From the NCBI GenBank assembly GCA_036274895.1, contig DASUEU010000091.1, positions 1-31,131 of the forward strand: DNA of 31,131 bases, in the 5' to 3' direction. Source of the DNA: CALMKX01 sp036274895 (GTDB lineage Bacteria > Acidobacteriota > Thermoanaerobaculia > Multivoradales > SZUA-115). Shown here piece by piece: positions 16,245 to 22,599 of this stretch. The position numbers and the translations under genes were made by a program. Below the pieces are notes generated by a model that had not been told where the DNA came from, searched no databases, and worked only from the letters and a program-made list of their open reading frames with translations. Within the stretch, counting starts at the first letter, position 1; each line of letters begins with the position of its first letter.

Positions 16245-16307
16245 CGAATCCGTACGCTCGAAGATGCACCACCCGGGTGAGCTGCCCGGCCAAGAGGAGG
16301 AGCAACA

Positions 16308-17144
16308 GTGTTCCGTACAAGATGCTCGAGATTCGCGGCAGGCGTGGGATTCGCCGCTCTATGGTTTGGCCCGCTCGCGGCCGTGGCCCAGACCGCCCCG
16401 CCCCTGGGCCTGGTGCAGCAGTTCTCGGTCCTGGGAGGCTCGGGGGTGACGGGCTCCACCGGCGCGGGCACCGTGGTCGATGGCGACGTCGGTTCCTCTC
16501 CAACGGCCTCGATCTCGAACTTCCCCCCGTCGAGCGTCGCTCCCCCGTTCGTCCTCCACCTCACCAACGACCTGACCGTGCAGCAGGCTCATGCCGATGC
16601 CATCGCCGCCTACAACGCTCTGGCCCTTGAGGGGCCGGGCACGGTGCTCGCCGCGCAGCTGGACGGAGCCGTGCTCACCTCGGGGATCTATTCCTTCGCC
16701 GGGGGGGCGGCCGATCTGGCGGCCCTTGGAACTCTCACTCTCGACGGTCCGGGGATCTTCGTCTTCCAGGTGGACAGCGCGCTCACCGCCAACGTCGGCT
16801 CGAACGTCATTGGCACGGCTGACCCCTGCAACGTCTACTGGCGAGTGGGCACCTCCGCGACCCTGAACGGCATCAGCTTTCGCGGCGTCGTCATCGCGGA
16901 CGCGGACGTCACCGTCGGGTCCGGCTCCAACGTCACCGGCAGGGCCGTCGCGGGAACGGGTGCGACCGGGGCGGTGACGATGGCGGGCTCCGGCGGCAAC
17001 ACGATCGGCGGATGCGCCGGCACCGGAGTTCCGTCGGCGACCGCCATTCCCGCGCTCGGCCTGTCGGGCACGGTGCTACTGATCGTCTCGCTCGCCGGAG
17101 CCGGACTGTTCGTCATGAAGAGGCTCTCCAGCGCGGGCCGCTGA
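16308..17144 (+). CDS. Secreted DUF3494 (ice-binding-like) protein with C-terminal membrane tail
   Basis: A 278-residue exported protein. After a signal peptide (about 1-28, ending AAVAQ) comes a DUF3494 domain, the beta-solenoid fold of many ice-binding proteins and other surface adhesins. Visible hallmarks are FSVLGGSGVTGSTGAGTVVDGDVG at the start (over residues 39-62), the helix QQAHADAIAAYNAL, LDGAVLTSGIYSF, the strand IFVFQVDSALTANVGS, and NVYWRVGTSATL near the C-terminal end. The tail, IPALGLSGTVLLIVSLAG with RLSSAGR after it, is a short motif, a hydrophobic helix and a basic end. It resembles the IPTL-CTERM class of sorting tails. GTG 16308 has a strong AAGAGGAGGAG ribosome binding site. 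Ice binding is known for some family members only; here adhesion or envelope protection is equally possible. It is driven from operator site A. Confidence 0.85.
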   Translation: MFRTRCSRFAAGVGFAALWFGPLAAVAQTAPPLGLVQQFSVLGGSGVTGSTGAGTVVDGDVGSSPTASISNFPPSSVAPPFVLHLTNDLTVQQAHADAIAAYNALALEGPGTVLAAQLDGAVLTSGIYSFAGGAADLAALGTLTLDGPGIFVFQVDSALTANVGSNVIGTADPCNVYWRVGTSATLNGISFRGVVIADADVTVGSGSNVTGRAVAGTGATGAVTMAGSGGNTIGGCAGTGVPSATAIPALGLSGTVLLIVSLAGAGLFVMKRLSSAGR

Positions 17145-17159
17145 ACCAGACCGAGGCGG

Positions 17160-17176
17160 CGGAGCGTACCGCTCCG
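17160..17176. terminator. Hairpin between convergent genes
   Basis: CGGAGCG (17160-17166) and CGCTCCG (17170-17176) form a perfect 7-base stem with a TAC loop, 16 bases after the DUF3494 stop and 23 bases beyond the stop of the opposing reductase gene. It has no U-run on either side, so its strength as a terminator is uncertain. Confidence 0.5.
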
Positions 17177-17198
17177 TCCGACCGTTCCCCGCGGTGGT

Positions 17199-18212
17199 TC
17201 ACAGCTCCGAGAGCTGCACCAGTTGCTTGCCTTGGTTTCTCCCCTGCAGCATGCTGATGAAGGCCTGCGGCGCGGCCTCGATGCCTTGGGCGACGTCCTC
17301 GCGATACTTCAACTTCCCCTGCTTGAGCCACCGGGCCAGTTGCTGGCGCCCGGCGGGGAACCGCTCGGCGTAGGCAGAGACCAGGAAGCCCTGCACCTTC
17401 GCCTGCTTGACGATCAACTGACCCAGCCAGCGCGGCCCCAGCTCGGGTGTCAGGAGGTTGTACTGTGAGATCTGTCCACAGACGGCGATCCGTGCCCCGG
17501 GGCTGATCCGTCGCAGCACCGCATCGGTGATGACCCCGCCCACGTTGTCGAAGTAAACGTCGATACCGTCGGGGCAGAGCTCCCCGAGCTTGCGGCCGAA
17601 ATCGGCCTCCGAGTTGTAGTTCAAGGCCGCATCGAAGCCGAGCTCGTCGAGCAACCAGGAGATCTTGGCCTCGGAGCCCGCCACTCCGACCACGCGGCAG
17701 CCCTTGATCTTGGCGATCTGGCCGACCAGCATCCCCACGGCTCCCACCGCTCCGGAGACCACCACGGTCTCCCCTGGCTGTGGGTCGCAGAGGTCCAGCA
17801 GGCCGAAGTACGCCGTCAGCCCCGGTATGCCCAGCACGCCGAGCGCCGCCGAGATCGGTGCCTGGCTCAGGTCGACCTTTCTCAGCTCGTGGCCCGGGGC
17901 GACGGCGTATTCCTGCCACCCCAAGAGCCCCTCGACCGCATCGCCGGCACGAAGCTCCACATCCTTGGACTCGACCACGAAGCCGACCGCGCCACCGGGC
18001 ATGACTTCGCCGATGGCGACCGGTCGGGCATCCGAGTCGGCATCGCTCATTCGACCTCGCAGGTAGGGATCGAGCGACAGGTAGACCGATCGAACCAGCA
18101 GCTCGCCAATGGCAGGGGCAGGCAACGGAGAGTAGACCAGGTGGAAGTCCGTCACCTTGGGGAAGCCCACCGGCCGCGCGGCGAGGACGATCTGCCTGTT
18201 TACTTTCGCCAT
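17199..18212 (-). CDS. NADP-dependent medium-chain reductase (CurA / prostaglandin-reductase type)
   Basis: A 337-residue zinc-free medium-chain dehydrogenase/reductase. Family marks are VYLSLDPYLRGRM (about 43-55), the YAVAPGHELRKVD strand, LGVLGIPGLTAYFGLLDL (124-141), and the cofactor motif SGAVGAVGMLVGQIAK with G154-x-x-G157-x-x-G160. FDNVGG and the ISQYN segment follow, as in curcumin/alkenal reductases. Such enzymes reduce alpha,beta-unsaturated carbonyls with NADPH and can detoxify lipid peroxidation products. I choose ATG 18212 (MAKVNRQIV); a GTG ten codons upstream is possible. Its promoter region shares a 14-base block, GGGCTAGGTTGCAG (18308-18321, minus strand), with the beta-barrel gene promoter, but no paired operator lies upstream. 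It is about 190 bases from the stop of the YeaQ-type gene, so it may also receive read-through. Confidence 0.88.
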   Translation of the reverse strand: MAKVNRQIVLAARPVGFPKVTDFHLVYSPLPAPAIGELLVRSVYLSLDPYLRGRMSDADSDARPVAIGEVMPGGAVGFVVESKDVELRAGDAVEGLLGWQEYAVAPGHELRKVDLSQAPISAALGVLGIPGLTAYFGLLDLCDPQPGETVVVSGAVGAVGMLVGQIAKIKGCRVVGVAGSEAKISWLLDELGFDAALNYNSEADFGRKLGELCPDGIDVYFDNVGGVITDAVLRRISPGARIAVCGQISQYNLLTPELGPRWLGQLIVKQAKVQGFLVSAYAERFPAGRQQLARWLKQGKLKYREDVAQGIEAAPQAFISMLQGRNQGKQLVQLSEL

Positions 18213-18307
18213 GGGTGCGCCTACCTTGCCTCCCTCGCTCACGATGACTCGACGCTTCCCGTGACACCGGTGCTCCGGCGGGGTGCGGTGTCCTTCGTGG
18301 AACGCTA

Positions 18308-18321
18308 CTGCAACCTAGCCC
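18308..18321 (-). promoter_or_regulatory. Core -10 region of the reductase gene
   Basis: On the minus strand this reads GGGCTAGGTTGCAG, identical over 14 bases to 21123-21136 in the promoter of the beta-barrel gene. TAGGTT would be the -10 element. The sequence 17 bases upstream does not look like the TTCnCG of the operator-linked promoters, and no GTAG-AAA-CTAC palindrome is in position. Confidence 0.4.
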
Positions 18322-18401
18322 TTCGAGATCGCCCGCCCGGGCCTCCCCGAGCGGGTCCTATGTCTTGCACGCAGTCGTCTGGACCTACGCTTTCTCGCGG
18401 G

Positions 18402-18683
18402 TCACCACCTCCGTCGGGAGATCAAGTGCATGAGCGCCACGAAGAGAGCGGCGCCGATGATCGCCCACAGGATCGGGAACGGCTGTCCCCCGATGTTGAC
18501 CATGAAGGGCTCGGGGAGGTGGAGCGCCCGGGCCACCCAGGGTCCGAGGAGGGAGCCGACGAAGCCGAGCGCGATCGACACGATCAGGCCGCCGCGAACC
18601 CTGCCCGCGATCGCCTGGCCGAGGGCGCCGCAGACCGCCGCGATCACGATGAGGATCAGGAGCGCCGGAAGGGAGATGCTCAT
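18402..18683 (-). CDS. GlsB/YeaQ/YmgE-family small membrane protein
   Basis: A 93-residue, three-helix inner membrane protein of the transglycosylase-associated family (YeaQ/YmgE, GlsB). Helices are LPALLILIVIAAVCGALGQAI, GGLIVSIALGFVGSLLGPWVA and ILWAIIGAALFVALMHLI, with a basic SRRRW end. The glycine pattern GFVGSLLGPWVA is the family signature. These proteins are induced in general and acid/osmotic stress in several bacteria, and their biochemical role is not known. AAAGGA lies 8 bases before ATG 18683. It follows the CsbD gene by 31 bases and is surely co-transcribed with it. Confidence 0.9.
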   Translation of the reverse strand: MSISLPALLILIVIAAVCGALGQAIAGRVRGGLIVSIALGFVGSLLGPWVARALHLPEPFMVNIGGQPFPILWAIIGAALFVALMHLISRRRW

Positions 18684-18714
18684 ATCAAGGTCCTTTCATG
18701 TGGCCTGTTCCGGC

Positions 18715-18918
18715 CTACTTCTTGATCGCCTTGGTGACTTCGGTGACGAGCTCGTCGACCTTTCGACGGGCCTTGCCGAGGGTCTCCTGGGCGGCACCCG
18801 CGGCTCGCTGCCGAGAGCCCTCCCGCTCGAGGGCGACGTTGCCCGTGACAATGCCGACGACTTCCTTCACCCGCCCCTTCACTTGCTTCACCTTGCCGTG
18901 TGTCTCTTGCCGATTCAT
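18715..18918 (-). CDS. CsbD-family stress protein (first copy)
   Basis: A 67-residue, highly charged, helix-forming cytoplasmic protein of the CsbD family: HGKVKQVKGRVKEVVGIVTG, then QRAAGAAQETLGKARRKVDE. CsbD is a general-stress (sigma-B) protein in Bacillus, and homologues accumulate in stationary phase and osmotic stress elsewhere; its molecular function is unresolved. I start at ATG 18918, seven codons inside the longest frame, because AAGGAGCG sits directly upstream. It is the first gene after the left side of operator site B and leads a two-gene unit with the YeaQ-type protein. A second, more canonical CsbD is encoded at 26592. Confidence 0.88.
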   Translation of the reverse strand: MNRQETHGKVKQVKGRVKEVVGIVTGNVALEREGSRQRAAGAAQETLGKARRKVDELVTEVTKAIKK

Positions 18919-19005
18919 GGACGCTCCTTGGAGGACCACGAGGATCCTCGATCGTAGTCGGGCGTTTCGTGCATTCCCGACTGTATTCCCCGGAGGCTCG
19001 GCCGT

Positions 19006-19086
19006 GAAGCGGACTTTCTACCCAGGAGAATCTCGCAGCTCGGGTAATAACTACGCTTCTCGGAGGGAGTGCCGGCGGGCTATCGT
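19006..19086. promoter_or_regulatory. Operator site B, between CsbD (minus) and the 29-residue gene (plus)
   Basis: Inverted arms GAAGCGGACTTTCTACCC (19006-19023) and GGGTAATAACTACGCTTC (19042-19059) are separated by 18 bases. The 11-base cores are GGACTTTCTAC (19011-19021) and GTAATAACTAC (19044-19054), with centres 33 bases apart. To the right, CTAT (19080-19083) starts 21 bases after the operator end, with -10 TATCGT at 19081-19086. To the left, the position 20 bases from the operator reads ATACAGT on the minus strand, a weaker -10 for CsbD. Confidence 0.65.
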
Positions 19087-19118
19087 CAGGTCGAGGCACT
19101 GAAAGGAAGGGACGAACC

Positions 19119-19208
19119 ATGAGCAACACCACTCTGATCATCCTGATTGTCGTATTGGTCCTGCTGTTTGGCGGCGGTGGCGGCTACTACTGGCGCAGAG
19201 GCCGCTGA
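19119..19208 (+). CDS. 29-residue single-span membrane peptide
   Basis: A short gene encoding MSNTTLIILIVVLVLLFG, then GGGGYYWRRGR. One hydrophobic helix (residues 5-18) is followed by a glycine run, two tyrosines and a basic C-terminal end. GAAAGGAAGGGA lies 7-18 bases upstream as a ribosome binding site. The gene sits right after the right-hand promoter of operator site B and is followed by a strong 13-base hairpin, so it appears to be a complete single-gene transcript. It resembles the small DUF3309-type membrane peptides seen in stress gene clusters, but the match by eye is loose and I assign no function. Confidence 0.72.
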   Translation: MSNTTLIILIVVLVLLFGGGGGYYWRRGR

Positions 19209-19241
19209 GTAGCTCTGCCAGAATTCGCAACGACAGCCGAC

Positions 19242-19273
19242 GACCCCGGGGGGGCTCGTACCCCCCCGGGGTC
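19242..19273. terminator. Strong perfect hairpin, bidirectional terminator candidate
   Basis: GACCCCGGGGGGG (19242-19254) and CCCCCCCGGGGTC (19261-19273) form a perfect 13-base stem with a CTCGTA loop. It lies 33 bases after the 29-residue gene and 29 bases beyond the stop of the opposing DUF883-like gene. No U-run follows on either strand. Confidence 0.7.
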
Positions 19274-19302
19274 CCGCTATGACGGCGAGTCCCGCTCCGC
19301 CT

Positions 19303-19680
19303 TCAGGCCGAGGCTCGACGCCGATGGACCAGCATGCCGAGCAAGAAGCCGGCCGAGGCCGCGAGGAGCAGGGCCTTGCCGGGATTCTCGGTGATGAAGT
19401 CGGTGGCCGCCGTCGCCGCTCGTGACAGATCGCCCCGCGCCCGGGTGTAGCCGCGATCGATCGCTTCCGCAGCATCCTCCAGCCGTCGGTGCGCGCCGCG
19501 AGACGCCGTCTCGGCGCTCTCGCGGACGTACTTGCCCGCTACGTGGGCCTTCTCCACCACGCGCTCCGCCGCCGACTCGACGCCCCGCTCGGCGCGATCG
19601 GCAGCGCCGACGACGGCGTCGCGAGTGTGGTCGATCAGGGAACCCACACCTTCCTTGGTCCGTTCAATCTTCTCGATCAT
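19303..19680 (-). CDS. DUF883/ElaB-YqjD-like membrane-anchored protein
   Basis: A 125-residue protein with a long amphipathic helix (about 1-95: GVGSLIDHTRDAVVGAADRA, then AERVVEKAHVAGKYVRESAE) and one C-terminal membrane span, GKALLLAASAGFLLGMLVHR, followed by RRASA. This is the architecture of the ElaB/YgaM/YqjD group, inner membrane proteins that bind ribosomes in stationary-phase E. coli; FITENPGKALLLAASAGFLLG is the typical junction, seen here over 95-115. GAGGAGAAA lies just before ATG 19680. It is probably the last gene of the four-gene unit led by the BON lipoprotein, 35 bases after the cupin gene. Confidence 0.85.
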   Translation of the reverse strand: MIEKIERTKEGVGSLIDHTRDAVVGAADRAERGVESAAERVVEKAHVAGKYVRESAETASRGAHRRLEDAAEAIDRGYTRARGDLSRAATAATDFITENPGKALLLAASAGFLLGMLVHRRRASA

Positions 19681-19715
19681 GAGGTTTCTCCTCGGGTTCA
19701 CGCGCCGAGTCCAAG

Positions 19716-20102
19716 TCAGGCGTGCGGCGTCTCGGCCGCCTGGGCCTCCGCCTTGGTCTTGTGCACCGTTGCGTCCGGGTGGTTGGGTGGAGAGTAGATG
19801 GTGTAGAGCTTCAGCGGTTCGGTCTTCGAGGCGTTGATCACGTTGTGGCGGGTTCTCGCCGGCACCACGACCCCGTCGCCGGCGCGCACCAGGGGTTGCT
19901 CCTTCTCGTCGAAGACGAACCTGGCCTCGCCCCGCTCGATGCGGAAGAACTGATCGACTTCGGCGTGAGCCTCGGTACCGATCTCCTCGCCCGGCTCGAG
20001 GCACATCAGCACGAGTTGAGCATGCTCGCCGGTGAAGAGCACCTGCCGGAAGTAGGTGTTCTGGAGCGCCAGGTTCTCGATGGCTCCAACGTATCCGTTC
20101 AT
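19716..20102 (-). CDS. Small single-domain cupin protein
   Basis: A 128-residue cupin. The first metal-binding block reads EPGEEIGTEAHAEVDQFFRI with ERGEARF after it, and the second PARTRHNVINAS. Histidine and glutamate ligands are therefore present, suggesting a bound metal. Proteins of this form are often annotated only as cupin-domain; sugar isomerase or dioxygenase activity cannot be assigned. I start at ATG 20102 (MNGYVGAIENLAL), which has GGAGGAGG about 6 bases upstream, rather than at the in-frame ATG seven codons earlier. It lies in the middle of the minus-strand unit led by the BON lipoprotein, 51 bases after the 72-residue membrane protein. Confidence 0.85.
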   Translation of the reverse strand: MNGYVGAIENLALQNTYFRQVLFTGEHAQLVLMCLEPGEEIGTEAHAEVDQFFRIERGEARFVFDEKEQPLVRAGDGVVVPARTRHNVINASKTEPLKLYTIYSPPNHPDATVHKTKAEAQAAETPHA

Positions 20103-20153
20103 AGCGACGACCTCCTCCATCATTACGATCCCCGCGGTAGGCTCGACGATCGG

Positions 20154-20372
20154 CTATCCCTTCGGACGTATGAAGAGCAGAACCCCGCCGACCACGATGG
20201 CACCGACGCCGGCCCATACCGGGACGTTGACCGTCTCCTTGTCCTTGATCGACAACTCGACCGGACCGATCTTGGCGTCGTGGGTCGACTTGGTGTAGGT
20301 GAAGCCGCCGTAGATCAGCCCGATGATGCCGGCGACGATCAACAGCACTGCCACGATCTTGAGTGCGTTCAT
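20154..20372 (-). CDS. 72-residue two-span membrane protein (DUF3185-like)
   Basis: A small membrane protein with helices at about 4-26 (LKIVAVLLIVAGIIGLIYGG) and 52-69 (VWAGVGAIVVGGVLLFI), joined by a polar loop with THDAKIGPVELSIKDKETVN. It resembles the DUF3185 group found in stress and envelope gene clusters; the function is unknown. GGAGGA lies 6 bases before ATG 20372. It follows the BON lipoprotein gene by 73 bases with no evident promoter between, so the two are probably one transcript. Confidence 0.82.
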   Translation of the reverse strand: MNALKIVAVLLIVAGIIGLIYGGFTYTKSTHDAKIGPVELSIKDKETVNVPVWAGVGAIVVGGVLLFIRPKG

Positions 20373-20445
20373 GTTGTCTCCTCCGTCGCTTGCGGATCAC
20401 CAGGATGGCTTCCAACGTCGCGAGCCTGGCGCTTCGCCGAGTGTG

Positions 20446-20994
20446 CTAGGTCCTGATCGGTCCGACCGTGAGCTCGTTGTTCACGTCTTTGACGCCCTTG
20501 GTGCCGCGCGCAATGCGCTCGGCATCACTCTTGATGATCTTGGAGCTGACGCGACCGATCAACGTCACCACGCCCTGCGACGAGCTCACGTCGATGTCCC
20601 CGGCCTTGATCTCGGAGTTGGCGAGGAGCTTCGACTTGACCTTCGAGCTGATCATCACGTCGTCGACCCAATCTCCAACGGTCCGCTCCCCGACCGTGAG
20701 GTCGTTCACCACACCGCCGACGCCTTCAGTCCGCCACGCGACCCGCCCGGCTTCGCGTCGGGCCTCTTCGGTGTCCACCACTCCGGTCAGGTACACGACG
20801 CCCTCGCGGGTCTCGATGTCCACCTGCCGCGCCTTCACCTTGTCGTTGGCCTCCAGCGAGGCTTGGATCACCGAGGTGATCCCCGCGTCCGCATGCTGTG
20901 TGCTCTTGGGCACCATCGAGGAGGTGCACCCGGCGAGTGCGAGCAACCCAATGCCGATCAGAGAGGTTGTCGCCACTATCTGTAATCGTTTCAT
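20446..20994 (-). CDS. Lipoprotein with two BON domains (OsmY-like)
   Basis: A 182-residue exported lipoprotein. The signal peptide ends in lipobox LAGC (LLALAGCTSSM). Two BON domains follow: the first with VDIETREGVVYLTGVVDTEE, the second with DIDVSSSQGVVTLIGRVSS and the closing GVKDVNNELTVG. BON domains bind phospholipid surfaces; OsmY-type proteins protect the envelope in hyperosmotic stress. ATG 20994 has GAAAGGACG upstream, a leader it shares with three other stress genes here. The gene is transcribed from the left side of operator site C and heads a likely operon with the 72-residue protein, the cupin and the DUF883-like protein. Confidence 0.9.
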   Translation of the reverse strand: MKRLQIVATTSLIGIGLLALAGCTSSMVPKSTQHADAGITSVIQASLEANDKVKARQVDIETREGVVYLTGVVDTEEARREAGRVAWRTEGVGGVVNDLTVGERTVGDWVDDVMISSKVKSKLLANSEIKAGDIDVSSSQGVVTLIGRVSSKIIKSDAERIARGTKGVKDVNNELTVGPIRT

Positions 20995-21026
20995 GAGATA
21001 CCGTCCTTTCCTGAACGTACTCCCCA

Positions 21027-21132
21027 AGCTAGTCCTTCGGCCGCTCAACGGGAAGCGCATTTTCTACCTATGCTGCGGCCCATTTTCCAGGTAGAAAGTG
21101 CTCTTCCCGTTGAGGAATCTGTGGGCTAGGTT
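21027..21132. promoter_or_regulatory. Operator site C, divergent promoters for the BON operon and the beta-barrel gene
   Basis: The best copy of the motif. Arms 21046-21069 and 21089-21112 are 24 bases each, match at 22 positions as an inverted repeat, and are 19 bases apart. Cores are GCATTTTCTAC (21057-21067) and GTAGAAAGTGC (21091-21101). On both sides TTCCCG sits at the -35 position and CTAG begins exactly 20 bases from the operator end. The -10 boxes are TAGCTT (minus, 21026-21031) and TAGGTT (21127-21132), each 17 bases from its TTCCCG. Confidence 0.75.
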
Positions 21133-21237
21133 GCAGAAACGATCGAGGCCGGTGGCCGGATTGCACGGTATCGCTTCGTTCGTCTCACTAGCAATGCCGC
21201 TCGAGTCCGGGATGAGCTCGGAGGAGGGTGGCATTGG

Positions 21238-21258
21238 ATGAACAAGGAGTACCGATGA
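21238..21258 (+). CDS. Possible six-residue leader peptide before the beta-barrel gene
   Basis: ATG 21238 opens MNKEYR, stopped by TGA 21256-21258, which overlaps the ATG of the beta-barrel gene as ATGA. GGAGGAGGG at 21220-21228 is a strong ribosome binding site nine bases before it. The beta-barrel gene has its own AAGGAG at 21244-21249, inside this short frame. It may serve translational coupling, or may be chance. Confidence 0.3.
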   Translation: MNKEYR

Positions 21259-21833
21259 AGAGTAAGAACTGGATCGTGGTATGCGCGCTCTTCGGCCTGG
21301 TCGCGCTCAGTCAGCCGGCACTCGCAGGCGAATTCTCCGTCGAGGCCTTCGGCGGTTACTATGACCCCGACAGCCTCGACGAGAAGGGTGAGATCTTCGG
21401 TGGGCGCTTCGGTTACCGCCCGAGCGACAGCTTCGGCTTGGCGCTCTCGATCGGCGTCATCGACCTCGAGGACGACTTCCTCGACATCGAGGACAGCGAC
21501 CTGCGCTTCCAGCTGCTCCTGGCGGACCTCTCCTTCCAGTGGCATCCGGGGGGTGGCGGCTTCTACGTCATGGCCGGACCGGGATTCTCGACCATCGACG
21601 TCGAGATCGACCTGGCCGGGGACAACAACGACTTCAACGACGATGACAGCACGTTCACCCTGCACGGCGGCGTCGGCTACCGGTGGGACATCGGGAGCTC
21701 CTTCTTCATCCGACCGGAGGCCAAGGCGCGCTGGTTCGATGGCACGGACTTCGACGCCGACGAGCGCGCCTCGTGGGATGGACTGGACACCGAGTACACG
21801 CTCGCCCTCGGCTTCCGCTTCGGCAGCAACTGA
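21255..21833 (+). CDS. Small outer membrane beta-barrel protein
   Basis: A 192-residue exported protein with signal peptide (ALFGLVALSQPALAG). The mature part is made of alternating amphipathic strands: EFSVEAFGGYYDP, IFGGRFGYRP, FGLALSIGVIDLE, FQLLLADLSFQW, GFYVMAGPGFSTI, FTLHGGVGYRW, FFIRPEAKARWF, and the last strand YTLALGFRFGSN. That is about eight strands, the size of an OmpA/OmpX-like barrel. Acidic loops (DNNDFNDDD) might bind calcium, but that is a guess. It is transcribed from the right side of operator site C through a leader of about 115 bases containing CAATGCC (21192-21198) and its complement GGCATTG (21230-21236). It converges on the sortase gene. Confidence 0.8.
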   Translation: MKSKNWIVVCALFGLVALSQPALAGEFSVEAFGGYYDPDSLDEKGEIFGGRFGYRPSDSFGLALSIGVIDLEDDFLDIEDSDLRFQLLLADLSFQWHPGGGGFYVMAGPGFSTIDVEIDLAGDNNDFNDDDSTFTLHGGVGYRWDIGSSFFIRPEAKARWFDGTDFDADERASWDGLDTEYTLALGFRFGSN

Positions 21834-21851
21834 TCGAAACGCCGTTCACCC

Positions 21852-21873
21852 GGTTCTGTGGCGACAGAAAACC
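21852..21873. terminator. Weak hairpin between beta-barrel and sortase genes
   Basis: GGTTCTGT (21852-21859), loop GGCG, then ACAGAA-AACC (21864-21873) pairs with a two-base bulge. It lies 19 bases after the beta-barrel stop and 30 bases beyond the sortase stop. No U-run is present. Confidence 0.35.
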
Positions 21874-21902
21874 CGCTCGGCGTGCCTCATCCCGACGATC
21901 TG

Positions 21903-22583
21903 TCAGGGTGAGGGGCGCCGGGCGACCTCGCGCGCCCGGACGATGAAGCGCAGGGGTGCCGGACCGATGAAGTCGAACGGATAGCAGGTGACCAGGGTGA
22001 GGGTCGGATGCGGCGAGGGGTCCAGGACGTCGCCGCGCTCCGGCGTCACCGTCTCGAGGGACTCCACCTCGTACTCGAACGATCCGTCGGCCGTGACCAG
22101 GAGAATGCGATCCGCGGGCCGCACCTCGCGCAGCCCCCGGAACACCGTGTCGCGGTGGCCCGCGAGACCGACGTTGCCGGGCTCACCCGGTAGGGCGGTG
22201 CCGTCGATGTGACCAACTCCCCGCCGCAAGGTGAGCGCATCCGTGCCCGCAGCCACGATCACCGAGATGCCGGCGCCGGGGATCTCGAGGCGCCCGATCA
22301 GCTCGCCATGCTCCGGCCGCTGCCGCGTCACCACCACCGGCGCCACGACAGCTGCGGGCGGGCGGAAGAGCTCGCCGAGCCTGCTGGCTTGCCGCGCTTC
22401 GTAGGCCACCCGGTCGAGCACCACGTAGCCCACGTAGCCGACCGCCGCGAGTGCCACGCCCCAGAGCCCCACCTCCAGCAGGCGGAGCGCGGCTCCCAGT
22501 CTGCGCCGTGAGCCAAGAACAACCACGCCCCCCGGGACCTCTCCCGGGGGGCGTGAGCTGCGAGAGCTCTTGCCGATCAGCAA
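21903..22583 (-). CDS. Class D-type sortase (transpeptidase)
   Basis: A sortase of 226 residues if started at TTG 22583. One N-terminal membrane helix (VGLWGVALAAVGYVGYVVLD, about 38-57) anchors the catalytic domain outside the membrane. The triad is visible: His143 in VGLAGHRDTVF, Cys200 in TLTLVTCYPF and Arg212 in PLRFIVRA. LPGEPGN and the LVTCYPF form point to class D. Sortases cleave an LPxT-type signal and join the protein to an amine. The upstream gene encodes a protein ending in LPNTA, the obvious substrate. The start is uncertain: TTG 22583 has AGGAC upstream and lies 16 bases after the substrate gene's stop, but a perfect hairpin falls inside its first 20 codons. GTG 22526, just past the hairpin, is the alternative. 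Confidence 0.88.
   Translation of the reverse strand: MLIGKSSRSSRPPGEVPGGVVVLGSRRRLGAALRLLEVGLWGVALAAVGYVGYVVLDRVAYEARQASRLGELFRPPAAVVAPVVVTRQRPEHGELIGRLEIPGAGISVIVAAGTDALTLRRGVGHIDGTALPGEPGNVGLAGHRDTVFRGLREVRPADRILLVTADGSFEYEVESLETVTPERGDVLDPSPHPTLTLVTCYPFDFIGPAPLRFIVRAREVARRPSP
22524..22555 (-). terminator. Perfect 14-base hairpin between the LPNTA gene and the sortase
   Basis: CACGCCCCCCGGGA (22524-22537) and its exact complement (22542-22555) enclose a CCTC loop. Read on the minus strand it is followed by GTTGTTCTT, a modest U-rich tail, as expected for an intrinsic terminator or attenuator after the substrate gene. It would limit sortase expression relative to substrate. Confidence 0.65.
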
Positions 22584-22599
22584 CTTGTCCTACTGGGGC

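Noticed and set aside
18262..18291. GACACCG ... CGGTGTC inverted repeat upstream of the reductase gene
   Set aside because: Only seven bases per arm with a 16-base gap, in GC-rich sequence where such repeats arise often; no second copy seen.
18383..18400. cctacgctttctcgcggg, resembling one arm of the operator motif
   Set aside because: It overlaps the region just before the YeaQ stop, has no partner arm at the right distance, no CTAG 20 bases on, and no gene in the matching direction.
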